Assembly: GCF_001653335.1 (NCBI RefSeq)
Contig: NZ_CP015079.1
Span: 124,001-188,000 of the forward strand
Direction: 5' to 3'
DNA length: 64,000 nucleotides
Source of the DNA: Nocardioides dokdonensis FR1436
GTDB taxonomy: Bacteria > Actinomycetota > Actinomycetes > Propionibacteriales > Nocardioidaceae
Below, in pieces: positions 7,829 through 15,386 of the stretch (its first letter is position 1; each line of letters starts with the position of its first letter). The position numbers and the translations under genes are program-made. The notes below the pieces were generated by a model that did not search any database, was not told the origin of the DNA, and saw nothing but the letters and a program-made list of their open reading frames with translations.

Positions 7829-8944
7829 CTACTCCTCCGACTCGCCCGTCCCGCCGATGGTCCCCGTCGCCACGATGACCGGGTGGTCGGTGGTGCGGTT
7901 GACCAGCTCGGTCTCGAGAGCAGCGAACGACGAGAACGTGATGTCGGGCGAGCCCAGGATCCAGTCGACGTTCATCCGCGCGGGCGGGGCGCAGGCGCTG
8001 CCCGTGGACCCGCCGTTCGCCGCACGCAGGCTGCTGCTGCGGGTGATCGGGCAGAAGAACTCGGCCCGGTCGTTGAAGTCGCCGGTCATCACCAACGGCG
8101 TGCCGGTGGCGGTCAGCCGGTTGGCCAGCGCGGCCTCGATGCCGACGGCGGCGTTGCGCCACTTCTGCGCCGGACCGTGCGCGTCGGCGGGGTTGTGGAA
8201 GTTCGCGAACCAGACCTGCTGGCCGGTCGCGTTGTGCTGGAGCAGCACGTAGGGCATCGGCACCCGGCGACCTCCGAAGTACGGGATCGCCACGGTCGCG
8301 GCCTCGACACGGGTCCACACGTCGCTGCGCCAGATCACCGAGTTGGCCATCGGCCCGGGGCCCAGGCCCGGTCCGGGGTAGACCTGCCAGACCGGGGCCG
8401 AGGAGCGCAGCGTGTTGTACTGCGGCGCCTGGAGCTCCTGGAGCCCGGCCACGGTGACGCCCTCGTTGGCGAGGATCTGGATCGCCCAGCGCATCCGGGT
8501 CACCCCGTCGGTGAAGCGGGAGTGCCGCCCGCCGGCCTTGGTGTGGTTGGCGCCGAGCACGTTGAAGGAGCTGACCCGGAAGGTCGTGGGCCCCTGGCTG
8601 GACTCCCCCTCGTCGCGGGAGGCCGCGCGGACGCGACGCGCGAGCTTCCCGCCGCCGTGGACGCGCTGCGGTCGGGGCGTGCGGGTCTCCCCCGGCTCCC
8701 CGAGGTAGCCCTCCGGCTGGATGACCACCCCGGTCACGACGCTGCGCGGACCCGCCTGGTTGGCCGGAGGCAACGGACGTCCGTCGGAGCCGAGGGCCAC
8801 CGAGGCGCTCTCGCGACCGCCCTGGGAGGTCACGAGCAGGACGGCAGCGGCACCGATGACCAGGGCGAGGACACCGGCGAGCAGGCCTTGGACCAGTGCT
8901 CCCCTGCCGGGTCCCTCGGTGGGGGAGCCGTAGTGCTTGGCCAT
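7829..8944 (-). CDS. membrane-anchored EEP-family phosphatase/nuclease
   Basis: 371 aa. One transmembrane helix near residues 18-40 (LLAGVLALVIGAAAVLLV) is followed by a linker and an extracellular EEP domain with the full motif set: SSFNVLG, AGLQELQ, NFHNPAD, TGDFNDR and TDHPVIV. It closely parallels the first half of the protein at 4267-6129, including the sequences around PYVLLQH and EFFCP, so the two are paralogues. The gene converges on the sulfatase gene with only 4 bp between stops. GGGGAGAGGC before the ATG is a ribosome binding site, and a TACTCT hexamer about 50 nt upstream could be its -10. Substrate unknown. Confidence 0.85.
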   Translation of the reverse strand: MAKHYGSPTEGPGRGALVQGLLAGVLALVIGAAAVLLVTSQGGRESASVALGSDGRPLPPANQAGPRSVVTGVVIQPEGYLGEPGETRTPRPQRVHGGGKLARRVRAASRDEGESSQGPTTFRVSSFNVLGANHTKAGGRHSRFTDGVTRMRWAIQILANEGVTVAGLQELQAPQYNTLRSSAPVWQVYPGPGLGPGPMANSVIWRSDVWTRVEAATVAIPYFGGRRVPMPYVLLQHNATGQQVWFANFHNPADAHGPAQKWRNAAVGIEAALANRLTATGTPLVMTGDFNDRAEFFCPITRSSSLRAANGGSTGSACAPPARMNVDWILGSPDITFSSFAALETELVNRTTDHPVIVATGTIGGTGESEE

Positions 8945-9013
8945 GCCTCTCCCCTCGGTGTGCTCTGCTCGAATCGGTGTGCGGCGACGAGAGTACCCGA
9001 CCTGCCGCCGACG

Positions 9014-10102
9014 TCAGCGCTTCGCGAACCACCTGCGACGGCGCTCCGGGGCGAGCAGCCGCGCCGCCACGGCGGCCGGATCGGCACCGGCCGGGGGCGC
9101 GGTGTCGGGCGCCGGGTCGCCGGGGCCGGCCAGCACCGGGGCCAGGTCGTCGGCCTCGCCGTGCACCGCGTGACCCGCTGCGCGCACCTCGTCCAGCCAG
9201 GCCCGGGACGCCGGCTCGAGCACCTCACGCAGCGCGGCCGGTGCCCGCGGGGGCGCCCCGGCGTGCTCGGCGAGCACGCCCTCGGCGTACTCCCGCTTCA
9301 CCAGCCGCAGGCGCCTGGCGACGTCGGCGGCGTCCCCGCGGGTGGCGAGCTGCTCGACCTCCCGGTTCACCGCGCGCAGCAGCGCGACCTGCTCGGCGCC
9401 GAGCGAGGGGTTGGCACCCACGGCGGCCAGCGGGTCGACGATCGCAGGATCGATCCCGCAGGCCGCGGCGAACCGTTCCCACAGCAGCGCGCGGGGTGCC
9501 CCCGGAGCAGGTGCGAGCACGAGGTGCCCACGGCCCTCGGGCAGCGGCTCGGTCCAGCGCTGCAGGGCGGCGGCGAAGTCCTGGGCGTGCCAGAAGTGCG
9601 GCCGCATCCCGCCCGCGTCGGGACCGGCGTCGCGGCCCGTGTCGGCGCGCAGCTCGGTGCGCTCGAGCTCCGCGAAGCTCGTGGTGGCACCGAGCTTGAC
9701 CTGCTCCTGCCAGTGCGCGACGGCCTGGCGACCCAGGTCGCGCGCCGTCACCACCACGTGCACCTCGAGGCCCGTGAGCGGCGCCAGCGCGCGTCGTACC
9801 TGCTCCGGGGTGGCACCGGCGAGGACCTCGTGGCTCAGCACGGCCGTCGAGCCGCCCTCCTGCTCGAGGAAGGTCCGGGCCCGGTCGCACACCGCCTGCC
9901 AGGTGCCCCGCACGCGGGCGGGGTCGAGACCGAACTTGGCCTCGCTGCCCCGCACCTCCACCGCCCCCTCGAACATCGCCCCGGCACGCACGAACGGGTA
10001 GACCACGCCTGCGGCGCGCAGCGCGTCACGGTGCCCGGCCAGGAGCCCCTGCAGATAGGTGGTGCCGGTCTTCGGCAGACCGATGTGGAGGACGACGCGC
10101 AC
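9014..10102 (-). CDS. sulfotransferase family protein
   Basis: 362 aa from a GTG placed directly before the conserved VVLHIGLPKTGTTYLQ loop; no strong ribosome binding site is seen, and an upstream extension to 10189 would overlap the divergent gene. It is the third sulfotransferase of the window and is monocistronic. The family pattern is the same as in the genes at 25-1143 and 2955-4082, including an HWQEQVKLGA segment and ANPSLG near residue 235. A long Pro/Ala/Asp-rich stretch precedes the basic C-terminus (RRRRWFAKR). Acceptor unknown. Confidence 0.8.
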   Translation of the reverse strand: MRVVLHIGLPKTGTTYLQGLLAGHRDALRAAGVVYPFVRAGAMFEGAVEVRGSEAKFGLDPARVRGTWQAVCDRARTFLEQEGGSTAVLSHEVLAGATPEQVRRALAPLTGLEVHVVVTARDLGRQAVAHWQEQVKLGATTSFAELERTELRADTGRDAGPDAGGMRPHFWHAQDFAAALQRWTEPLPEGRGHLVLAPAPGAPRALLWERFAAACGIDPAIVDPLAAVGANPSLGAEQVALLRAVNREVEQLATRGDAADVARRLRLVKREYAEGVLAEHAGAPPRAPAALREVLEPASRAWLDEVRAAGHAVHGEADDLAPVLAGPGDPAPDTAPPAGADPAAVAARLLAPERRRRWFAKR

Positions 10103-10143
10103 CGCACCATCGTGCCACCGAGGCGAGCCGGCGCCGCGGAGGC

Positions 10144-10149
10144 TAGTTT
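10144..10149 (+). promoter_or_regulatory. leaderless -10 element
   Basis: TAGTTT ends 6 nt before the GTG of the PRC/MgtE-N/CBS gene, the spacing expected when transcription begins at the start codon. Confidence 0.55.
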
Positions 10150-10155
10150 GGGCCC

Positions 10156-11436
10156 GTGAGCTCGAGCCCCTCCCGCGTCTACGCCGCACGCCTGGTGGGC
10201 CTGCCCATCTTCGACCCTCGGGGCGACCAGGTGGGCAAGGTCCGTGACCTGGTGGCCGCGGTGCGCTCCGAGGTCAGCCAGCCCCGCGTGCTCGGGCTGG
10301 TCGCGGAGGTCTTCGGGCGACGCCGGATCTTCGTGCCGATGACTCGCGTGACCAACATCGACAGCGGGCAGGTCTACACGACCGGGCTGCTGAACATGCG
10401 TCGCTTCGAGCAGCGCTCCACCGAGACCCTCGTGATCGGCCAGATGCTCGACCGCACCGTCACCATCCACGACACCGGCCACAGCGCGGGGGTGGTCGGT
10501 GTCGTCTACGACGTCGCCATGGAGCAGGCCCGCAACCGGGACTGGGTGCTGAGCCGGGTCGCGGTCCAGGAGCCCGCCAAGGGCCTGCGGCGCAAGGGCC
10601 AGACGCACGTCGTCGAGTGGCGTGACGTCGACGGGCTGACCCGCCGCGAGGAGACCCAGGGCGCCACCCACCTGGTGCACGCGCTCAACGAGATGCGCCC
10701 GGCCGACGCGGCCACGATGCTGCACGACCTCCCGATCGAGCGGCGCACCGCCGTGGTCAAGGCGCTCGACGACGAGCGGCTCGCCGACGTCCTCGAGGAG
10801 ATGCCCGAGGAGGACCAGGTGGAGATCCTCAGCCACCTCGCCGACGAGCGTGCCGCCGACGTGCTCGAGGAGATGTCCGCCGACGACGCCGCCGACCTGA
10901 TCGCCGAGCTGCCACCCGAGACCGCCGCCAACCTGCTGGCGCTCATGGAGCCGGACGAGGCCGAGGACGTGCGCCGCCTCCTGTCCTACGTGGAGGACAC
11001 CGCCGGGGCGATGATGACCCCCGAGCCGGTCATCCTGGGCCCCGACGCCACGATCGCGGACGCCCTCGCCCACGTGCGCAACCCCGACCTGACCCCGGCG
11101 CTGGCCTCGCAGGTCTACATCTGCCGTCAGCCCCTGGAGACGCCCACCGGCAAGTTCCTGGGCGTCGGGCACATCCAGCGGCTGCTGCGCGAGCCCCCGT
11201 CGACGCTGGTGGCCGGGGCGCTCGACGACACCATGGAGTCGTTGCGGGCCGAGGCCGGCATCGACGAGGTGGCCGCCCACCTGGCGACCTACAACCTGGT
11301 CGCCGCCCCGGTCGTCGACGAGAACGGGCACCTCGTCGGCGCGGTCACCGTCGACGACCTGCTCGACCACATGCTCCCCGAGGGATGGCGCGACCGGCGT
11401 CCCCGCAAGCGGCAGCCGGAGGTGGGCCGTGGCTGA
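10156..11436 (+). CDS. PRC-barrel / MgtE N-terminal / CBS domain protein
   Basis: 426 aa, GTG start supported by the leaderless -10 just upstream. Domains in order: PRC-barrel-like segments (residues about 5-140), the MgtE intracellular N domain as acidic helical repeats (DDERLADVLEEMPEEDQVEI, residues about 190-275), then a CBS pair beginning near MMTPEPVILG and ending with VVDENGHLVGAVTVDDLLDH. It has no membrane segments, unlike the MgtE Mg2+ channel, so it is a soluble regulator-like protein rather than a channel. Its end overlaps the DUF1003 membrane protein gene by 8 bp, and the two probably act together, possibly in Mg2+ or nucleotide sensing. Confidence 0.85.
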   Translation: MSSSPSRVYAARLVGLPIFDPRGDQVGKVRDLVAAVRSEVSQPRVLGLVAEVFGRRRIFVPMTRVTNIDSGQVYTTGLLNMRRFEQRSTETLVIGQMLDRTVTIHDTGHSAGVVGVVYDVAMEQARNRDWVLSRVAVQEPAKGLRRKGQTHVVEWRDVDGLTRREETQGATHLVHALNEMRPADAATMLHDLPIERRTAVVKALDDERLADVLEEMPEEDQVEILSHLADERAADVLEEMSADDAADLIAELPPETAANLLALMEPDEAEDVRRLLSYVEDTAGAMMTPEPVILGPDATIADALAHVRNPDLTPALASQVYICRQPLETPTGKFLGVGHIQRLLREPPSTLVAGALDDTMESLRAEAGIDEVAAHLATYNLVAAPVVDENGHLVGAVTVDDLLDHMLPEGWRDRRPRKRQPEVGRG

Positions 11437-11962
11437 GCAGCAGCGGCGCAGCCGTCTCGACACCCCCCGCGACACCCGCCGTCAGCTCGTCCGGCGCCCC
11501 GCCGTCGACGCCGACACGTTCGGGGTGTTCGCCGAGCAGTTCGCGCGGTTCATGGGGACCGCGAGCTTCCTGCTCTACATGACGTTGTTCGTGGCCTTCT
11601 GGCTGCTGTTCAACGTGCTGTCGCCCGACGGCATCCGCTTCGACGACTACCCCTTCATCTTCCTGACCCTGATGCTCAGCCTGCAGGCGTCGTACGCCGC
11701 CCCGCTGATCCTGCTGGCCCAGAACCGCCAGGAGCAGCGCGACAAGGTGATCGCCGAGCAGGACCGCCAGGCGAACACCCGGGCCCACGCCGACATGGAG
11801 TTCCTCGCCCGCGAGGTCGCCTCGTTGCGGATGTCGGTCGGCGAGGTGGCCACCCGGGACTTCGTGCGCAGCGAGCTGCGTGCCCTGCTGGCCGAGCTCG
11901 ACGAGCGCGACGAGACGTCCACCACCCCCGCCGAGGACGGTTCCCCGCCCCGGACCACCTAG
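11429..11962 (+). CDS. DUF1003 membrane protein
   Basis: 177 aa, GTG start overlapping the previous gene by 8 bp. Two membrane helices (about residues 45-66, LYMTLFVAFWLLFNVL, and 75-98, FIFLTLMLSLQASYAAPLIL) are followed by QNRQEQRDK, characteristic of DUF1003, and a C-terminal coiled coil. It most likely forms a complex with the MgtE-N/CBS partner encoded just upstream. Function of the family is not established. Confidence 0.9.
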   Translation: MAEQQRRSRLDTPRDTRRQLVRRPAVDADTFGVFAEQFARFMGTASFLLYMTLFVAFWLLFNVLSPDGIRFDDYPFIFLTLMLSLQASYAAPLILLAQNRQEQRDKVIAEQDRQANTRAHADMEFLAREVASLRMSVGEVATRDFVRSELRALLAELDERDETSTTPAEDGSPPRTT

Positions 11963-11965
11963 ACT
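11960..11965 (+). promoter_or_regulatory. leaderless -10 element overlapping a stop codon
   Basis: TAGACT begins with the TAG stop codon of the DUF1003 gene and ends 8 nt before the ATG of the Mrp gene, so the two genes can be uncoupled despite the small gap. Confidence 0.5.
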
Positions 11966-11973
11966 CGGGGATC

Positions 11974-13137
11974 ATGAGCAGTCCCTCCCTCGACCAGGTC
12001 CAGGCCGCACTCGCGACAGTCAACGACCCCGAGATCAAGCGCCCGATCACCGACCTCGGCATGGTCGGCTCCGTCGAGATCTCGGAGGCGGGGGTGGTCA
12101 CGCTGACCGTCCTGCTGACGGTCTCCGGATGCCCGCTGAAGGAGACCATCACCCGCGACGTGACCACGGCCGTCTCCAAGGTGCCCGGCGTCACCGACGT
12201 CGACCTCACGCTCGGGGTGATGAACGACGAGCAGCGCGCCGGGCTGAAGGAGACGCTCAACGGCGGCAAGGCGCAGCGCGAGATCCCCTTCGCCCAGCCC
12301 GGCTCGCTGACCAAGGTCTTCGCGATCGCGAGCGGCAAGGGCGGTGTCGGCAAGTCGTCGGTGACGGTGAACCTCGCCCTGGCGATGGCCAAGGAGGGGT
12401 TCAAGGTCGGCGTCGTCGATGCCGACATCTACGGCCACTCGGTGCCGGCCATGCTCGGCGTGGCCGACTCGCGACCGACCCAGGTCGACGACCTCATCAT
12501 GCCGGTCCCCACGCCCTCCGGCGTCTCCGTCATCTCGATCGGCATGCTCAAGCCGCGCCGCGACCAGGTGGTCGCCTGGCGCGGACCGATGCTCGACCGC
12601 GCCCTCGTGCAGATGCTCGCCGACGTCTACTGGGGCGACCTCGACATCCTGCTGCTCGACCTGCCGCCGGGCACCGGCGACGTCGCGATCTCCCTGGGCC
12701 AGCACCTGCCGGGCGCCGAGGTCGTCGTGGTCACCACGCCCCAGGAGGCCGCGGCCGAGGTGGCCGAGCGGGCCGGGACGATGGCGTCGATGATGCACCA
12801 GCGCGTCGTGGGCGTCATCGAGAACATGAGCTTCCTGCCCTGCCCGCACTGCGCCGAGGACGGCGTCGAGCACCGCCTCGAGATCTTCGGCAGCGGCGGC
12901 GGCGCCCGGGTCGCCGCGACCCTGTCGGGCCGCTTCGGCTACGACGTGCCCGTGCTGGGCGAGATCCCGCTCGACGTGTCGCTGCGCGAGGGGGGCGACT
13001 CCGGCAAGCCGATCGTCGACTCGGACCCGACCGCGCCCGCCGCCCAGGTGCTCTCGTCCGTCGCCACCCGCCTGGCCGGCCGCGGTCGCGGCCTGGCCGG
13101 CATGCAGCTCGGACTGACGCCGACGCGCTCGGCCTAG
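11974..13137 (+). CDS. apbC: Mrp/NBP35-type P-loop ATPase, iron-sulfur cluster carrier
   Basis: 387 aa. The N-terminal 90 residues are a MIP18/DUF59 domain (VNDPEIKRPITDLGMVG). The ATPase domain has a deviant Walker A, SGKGGVGKSS, near residue 114 and a CPHC pair (SFLPCPHC) expected to hold a bridging 4Fe-4S cluster in the dimer. Family members deliver Fe-S clusters to apoproteins in the cytoplasm. The length is normal for the DUF59-fused form. It lies upstream of tatB with a separate leaderless signal. Confidence 0.93.
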   Translation: MSSPSLDQVQAALATVNDPEIKRPITDLGMVGSVEISEAGVVTLTVLLTVSGCPLKETITRDVTTAVSKVPGVTDVDLTLGVMNDEQRAGLKETLNGGKAQREIPFAQPGSLTKVFAIASGKGGVGKSSVTVNLALAMAKEGFKVGVVDADIYGHSVPAMLGVADSRPTQVDDLIMPVPTPSGVSVISIGMLKPRRDQVVAWRGPMLDRALVQMLADVYWGDLDILLLDLPPGTGDVAISLGQHLPGAEVVVVTTPQEAAAEVAERAGTMASMMHQRVVGVIENMSFLPCPHCAEDGVEHRLEIFGSGGGARVAATLSGRFGYDVPVLGEIPLDVSLREGGDSGKPIVDSDPTAPAAQVLSSVATRLAGRGRGLAGMQLGLTPTRSA

Positions 13138-13148
13138 GTATCGACCCC

Positions 13149-13154
13149 TAGGCT
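13149..13154 (+). promoter_or_regulatory. leaderless -10 element for tatB
   Basis: TAGGCT ends 6 nt before the GTG of tatB in the 23-bp gap after the Mrp gene. Confidence 0.55.
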
Positions 13155-13160
13155 GTCGGC

Positions 13161-13499
13161 GTGTTCGGAATCGGGCTGGCGGAGCTGGCGGTCATCGCGC
13201 TCGTCGCCATCTTCGTCTTCGGGCCCGAGAAGGTCCCCGAGCTGGCTCGTCAGGCCGGGCAGTGGATGAGGACGGCGAAGAAGTTCGCCAACAACGCCCG
13301 CGACGAGCTGCGCGAGGAGCTCGGTCCCGAGTACGCCGACCTCGAGCTGCGCGACCTCGACCCGCGCACCATCGTGCGCAAGCACATCATCGAGGCGATG
13401 GAGGACGCCGACGACGAGGACGAGCGCGAGCAGCGCCGCCCCGGCTTCCAGCCCCTCGACGAGGGCGAGCTGCCGCCCTACGACCTCGAGGCGACCTGA
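13161..13499 (+). CDS. tatB: Sec-independent protein translocase TatB
   Basis: 112 aa, GTG start. The protein opens with the short TatA/B membrane helix (GIGLAELAVIALVAIFVFGP), the FGP hinge and an amphipathic helix (EKVPELARQAGQWMRTAKK), then a charged tail. Length and the GLAELAVI start fit TatB, which docks folded substrates onto TatC. TatA and TatC are not in the window. The stop lies 1 bp from the stop of the converging gene. Confidence 0.9.
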   Translation: MFGIGLAELAVIALVAIFVFGPEKVPELARQAGQWMRTAKKFANNARDELREELGPEYADLELRDLDPRTIVRKHIIEAMEDADDEDEREQRRPGFQPLDEGELPPYDLEAT

Positions 13500-13500
13500 G

Positions 13501-14040
13501 CTAGCCGGCGTCGCGGCTCTGCACCGCCGCCAGCACGTCCAGGGCGACCAGCTGGAGCCGCTCCCCCGTCGCGCGCAGCTCCACGAAGTCCGCACCCACC
13601 CGGGTCGGCACCCCCTCGTGCCGGGCGCCGTCGACCAGGTGCACCACACACCGCTCGCCGGCGTCGGCCAGTCGACGCAGCGCGGACGACACCCCGAGCC
13701 GCGCGACCCGCGGCCAGGCGACCTCGGGCACCGACCGTGCCGGGAGGTCCCGCGCGACCGAGACCGCCGCGGTGCGCACCACCCAGTCCTGGGCCGGACC
13801 ACGCACCAGCAGCCACCCTGCCCCGACGCGCTCCAGCCTGCCGCTGACCACCCCAGCCCCCCGGACGTCGAGGACCACCTCCGCTCCGGTGGCGGCCATC
13901 AGACGGCTCGCGAGGGTGACGTCGGCGTACGCCGCACGGGAGCGGTCCGTGAGCTCCAGGGAGCGCTCCGCATCGAACATCGCCTCAGCCTGCTGCTCGA
14001 GGTCGTCGAGGATCGCGAACAGCTCCTCCTCCCATGCCAT
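13501..14040 (-). CDS. conserved actinobacterial hypothetical protein
   Basis: 179 aa from ATG at 14040; a longer reading frame upstream crosses the LysM gene and is not credible. The N-terminal 40 residues are acidic and helical (WEEELFAILDDLEQQAE); the rest is predominantly beta strand with repeated V/L/R patterns (VSGRLERVGAGWLLVRG, HLVDGARHEGVPTRVGADFVELR). The C-terminal part is reminiscent of small-barrel folds, but I do not recognise a named family. No membrane segment. Convergent with tatB, divergent from the LysM gene. Confidence 0.75.
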   Translation of the reverse strand: MAWEEELFAILDDLEQQAEAMFDAERSLELTDRSRAAYADVTLASRLMAATGAEVVLDVRGAGVVSGRLERVGAGWLLVRGPAQDWVVRTAAVSVARDLPARSVPEVAWPRVARLGVSSALRRLADAGERCVVHLVDGARHEGVPTRVGADFVELRATGERLQLVALDVLAAVQSRDAG

Positions 14041-14155
14041 GGCGGGAGTGTGGCACGCGGCGACCGCAGCTGTGGAGGAGCAGTTGACGATCAAGGCTTC
14101 CGAACGTTGAATGATGCAAACGGAAGCAAACGCAACGATCGAGAAGGTTCTCGGG

Positions 14156-14797
14156 ATGATCGCCATCGGATCCGCCCCGCGCAGGCGTTGCCTGCTCGTC
14201 TGGACCGGCGCCACCGCCGCCGCGGCGCTGCTCCTCGCGCTGCTGGTGCCCGGCGTGCTCGCCGGCGGCAGCGACTTCGCCGACCTGCTGGTGCGGTGCT
14301 GCGCCGCGGTCTTGGCCGGCTGCGTCGCCTGGGCCTGGCTGGTCACGAGCGTGGTCGTGCTCGAGGCAGTGCGCGGCCAGGGCGCACCCGCACCGGCGCC
14401 CGGGTGCCCCTGGGGCCTGCGCAGCCTGGTGCTGCGGGCCTGCGGCCTGGCCCTGGCCGGTGTCGCGGTGTCGGCCCTCTGCCCGGCCCAGGCGACCCCC
14501 GACTCGCTGCAGCAGGGCAGCGCCGTCAACGCGACGCTCGGCGGCGACCCGCTGGTCGGGCTTCCCCTGCCCGACCGCGCCCCCGGAGGCGCCCGGCGCG
14601 CGCGCACCGTCACCGTGGCGCCGGGCGACACCCTCTGGGGCCTCGCCGCCCGTCGTCTCCCCGACGCGTGTGACGCCGCCGTCGCGGAGTACTGGCCGCG
14701 GGTGCACCGCGCCAACCGTGCGGTGGTCGGGGCGGATCCCGACCTGCTCCGGCCCGGCCAGCTGCTGCGGCTGCCGCCCCCACCCCCGGCCTCGTGA
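14156..14797 (+). CDS. LysM-domain membrane protein
   Basis: 213 aa from ATG at 14156, preferred because AGAAGG lies 8 nt upstream; an in-frame ATG at 14111 would add 15 polar residues. Up to three membrane helices (LLVWTGATAAAALLLALL, LLVRCCAAVLAGCVAWAWLV, SLVLRACGLALAGVAVSAL) are followed by a C-terminal LysM domain (VTVAPGDTLWGLAARRL ... LLRPGQLLRLP). LysM binds N-acetylglucosamine in peptidoglycan. It precedes the Rv3235-like gene, the usual order in this actinobacterial neighbourhood. Confidence 0.85.
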   Translation: MIAIGSAPRRRCLLVWTGATAAAALLLALLVPGVLAGGSDFADLLVRCCAAVLAGCVAWAWLVTSVVVLEAVRGQGAPAPAPGCPWGLRSLVLRACGLALAGVAVSALCPAQATPDSLQQGSAVNATLGGDPLVGLPLPDRAPGGARRARTVTVAPGDTLWGLAARRLPDACDAAVAEYWPRVHRANRAVVGADPDLLRPGQLLRLPPPPPAS

Positions 14798-14838
14798 GGC
14801 CGTCCCCACCTGTCAGACCGGACCGAAGGAGCTCGACC

Positions 14839-15366
14839 ATGGCTGCACCGACCCGCTTCGACCCCGTGCCGCTCGCCGCGGTCCAGGGCACCCTCGCCCT
14901 CGACCTGCAACCGCGTACGGCGCCGCCGCGGCCACCGCGGGCGCGTCCGGGCTCGAGCGCCGGTCCGGGTCAGGTGCTGCCCATCGACCAGCGCGCCCGT
15001 CGCGAGGGCGAGCAGTGGGCCGGCACCTTCGCCCAGGCGGTCGTCGAGGTGGTCGGCGGCGACCGGCCCTCCTCACAGCTGGTGCGGTGGACCAGCCGCA
15101 CCGTGCACGAGGACCTCACCCGACGGGCCCAGCTCGTGGCCCGGGCCGGCGGCCACCAGCCGGGCGTGGCCCGGGTGCAGCCGGTGCGGCCGCAGGTGCT
15201 GAGCGTGCACACCTGCTTCCCGTGCCGCGACGTCCTCGAGGCGAGCGTGCACGTGGCCTACGGGCACCGCTCCCGCGCACTGGCGGCCCGCTTCGAGCGG
15301 CGCCCCGGCAGCGCCGGGACGCGCACTGGAGAGCGGTGGCTGTGCACCGCTCTCCAGTTCGCCTGA
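14839..15366 (+). CDS. Rv3235-family protein
   Basis: 175 aa; ATG preceded by GAAGGAG at good distance. The first 60 residues are Pro/Arg-rich and probably disordered, then a compact domain follows (WAGTFAQAVVEVVGGDRPSSQ, SRTVHEDLTRRAQLV, VLSVHTCFPCRDVLEASV) as in the mycobacterial Rv3235 family, which has no known biochemical role. It converges on secA, with 20 bp between stops. The last 14 or so codons encode a perfect inverted repeat that is probably the terminator, so the tail TGERWLCTALQF may reflect DNA constraint rather than protein function. Confidence 0.8.
   Translation: MAAPTRFDPVPLAAVQGTLALDLQPRTAPPRPPRARPGSSAGPGQVLPIDQRARREGEQWAGTFAQAVVEVVGGDRPSSQLVRWTSRTVHEDLTRRAQLVARAGGHQPGVARVQPVRPQVLSVHTCFPCRDVLEASVHVAYGHRSRALAARFERRPGSAGTRTGERWLCTALQFA
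15325..15358. terminator. terminator hairpin inside the Rv3235-like coding end
   Basis: A perfect 14-bp inverted repeat (ACTGGAGAGCGGTG and its complement) with a 6-nt loop lies wholly within coding sequence, 8 bp before the stop codon and 29 bp from the converging secA stop. It could end transcription in both directions. No T-run follows, as is usual in this high-GC group. Confidence 0.75.
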
Positions 15367-15386
15367 GACGTCTCGCCCGTGGGACC

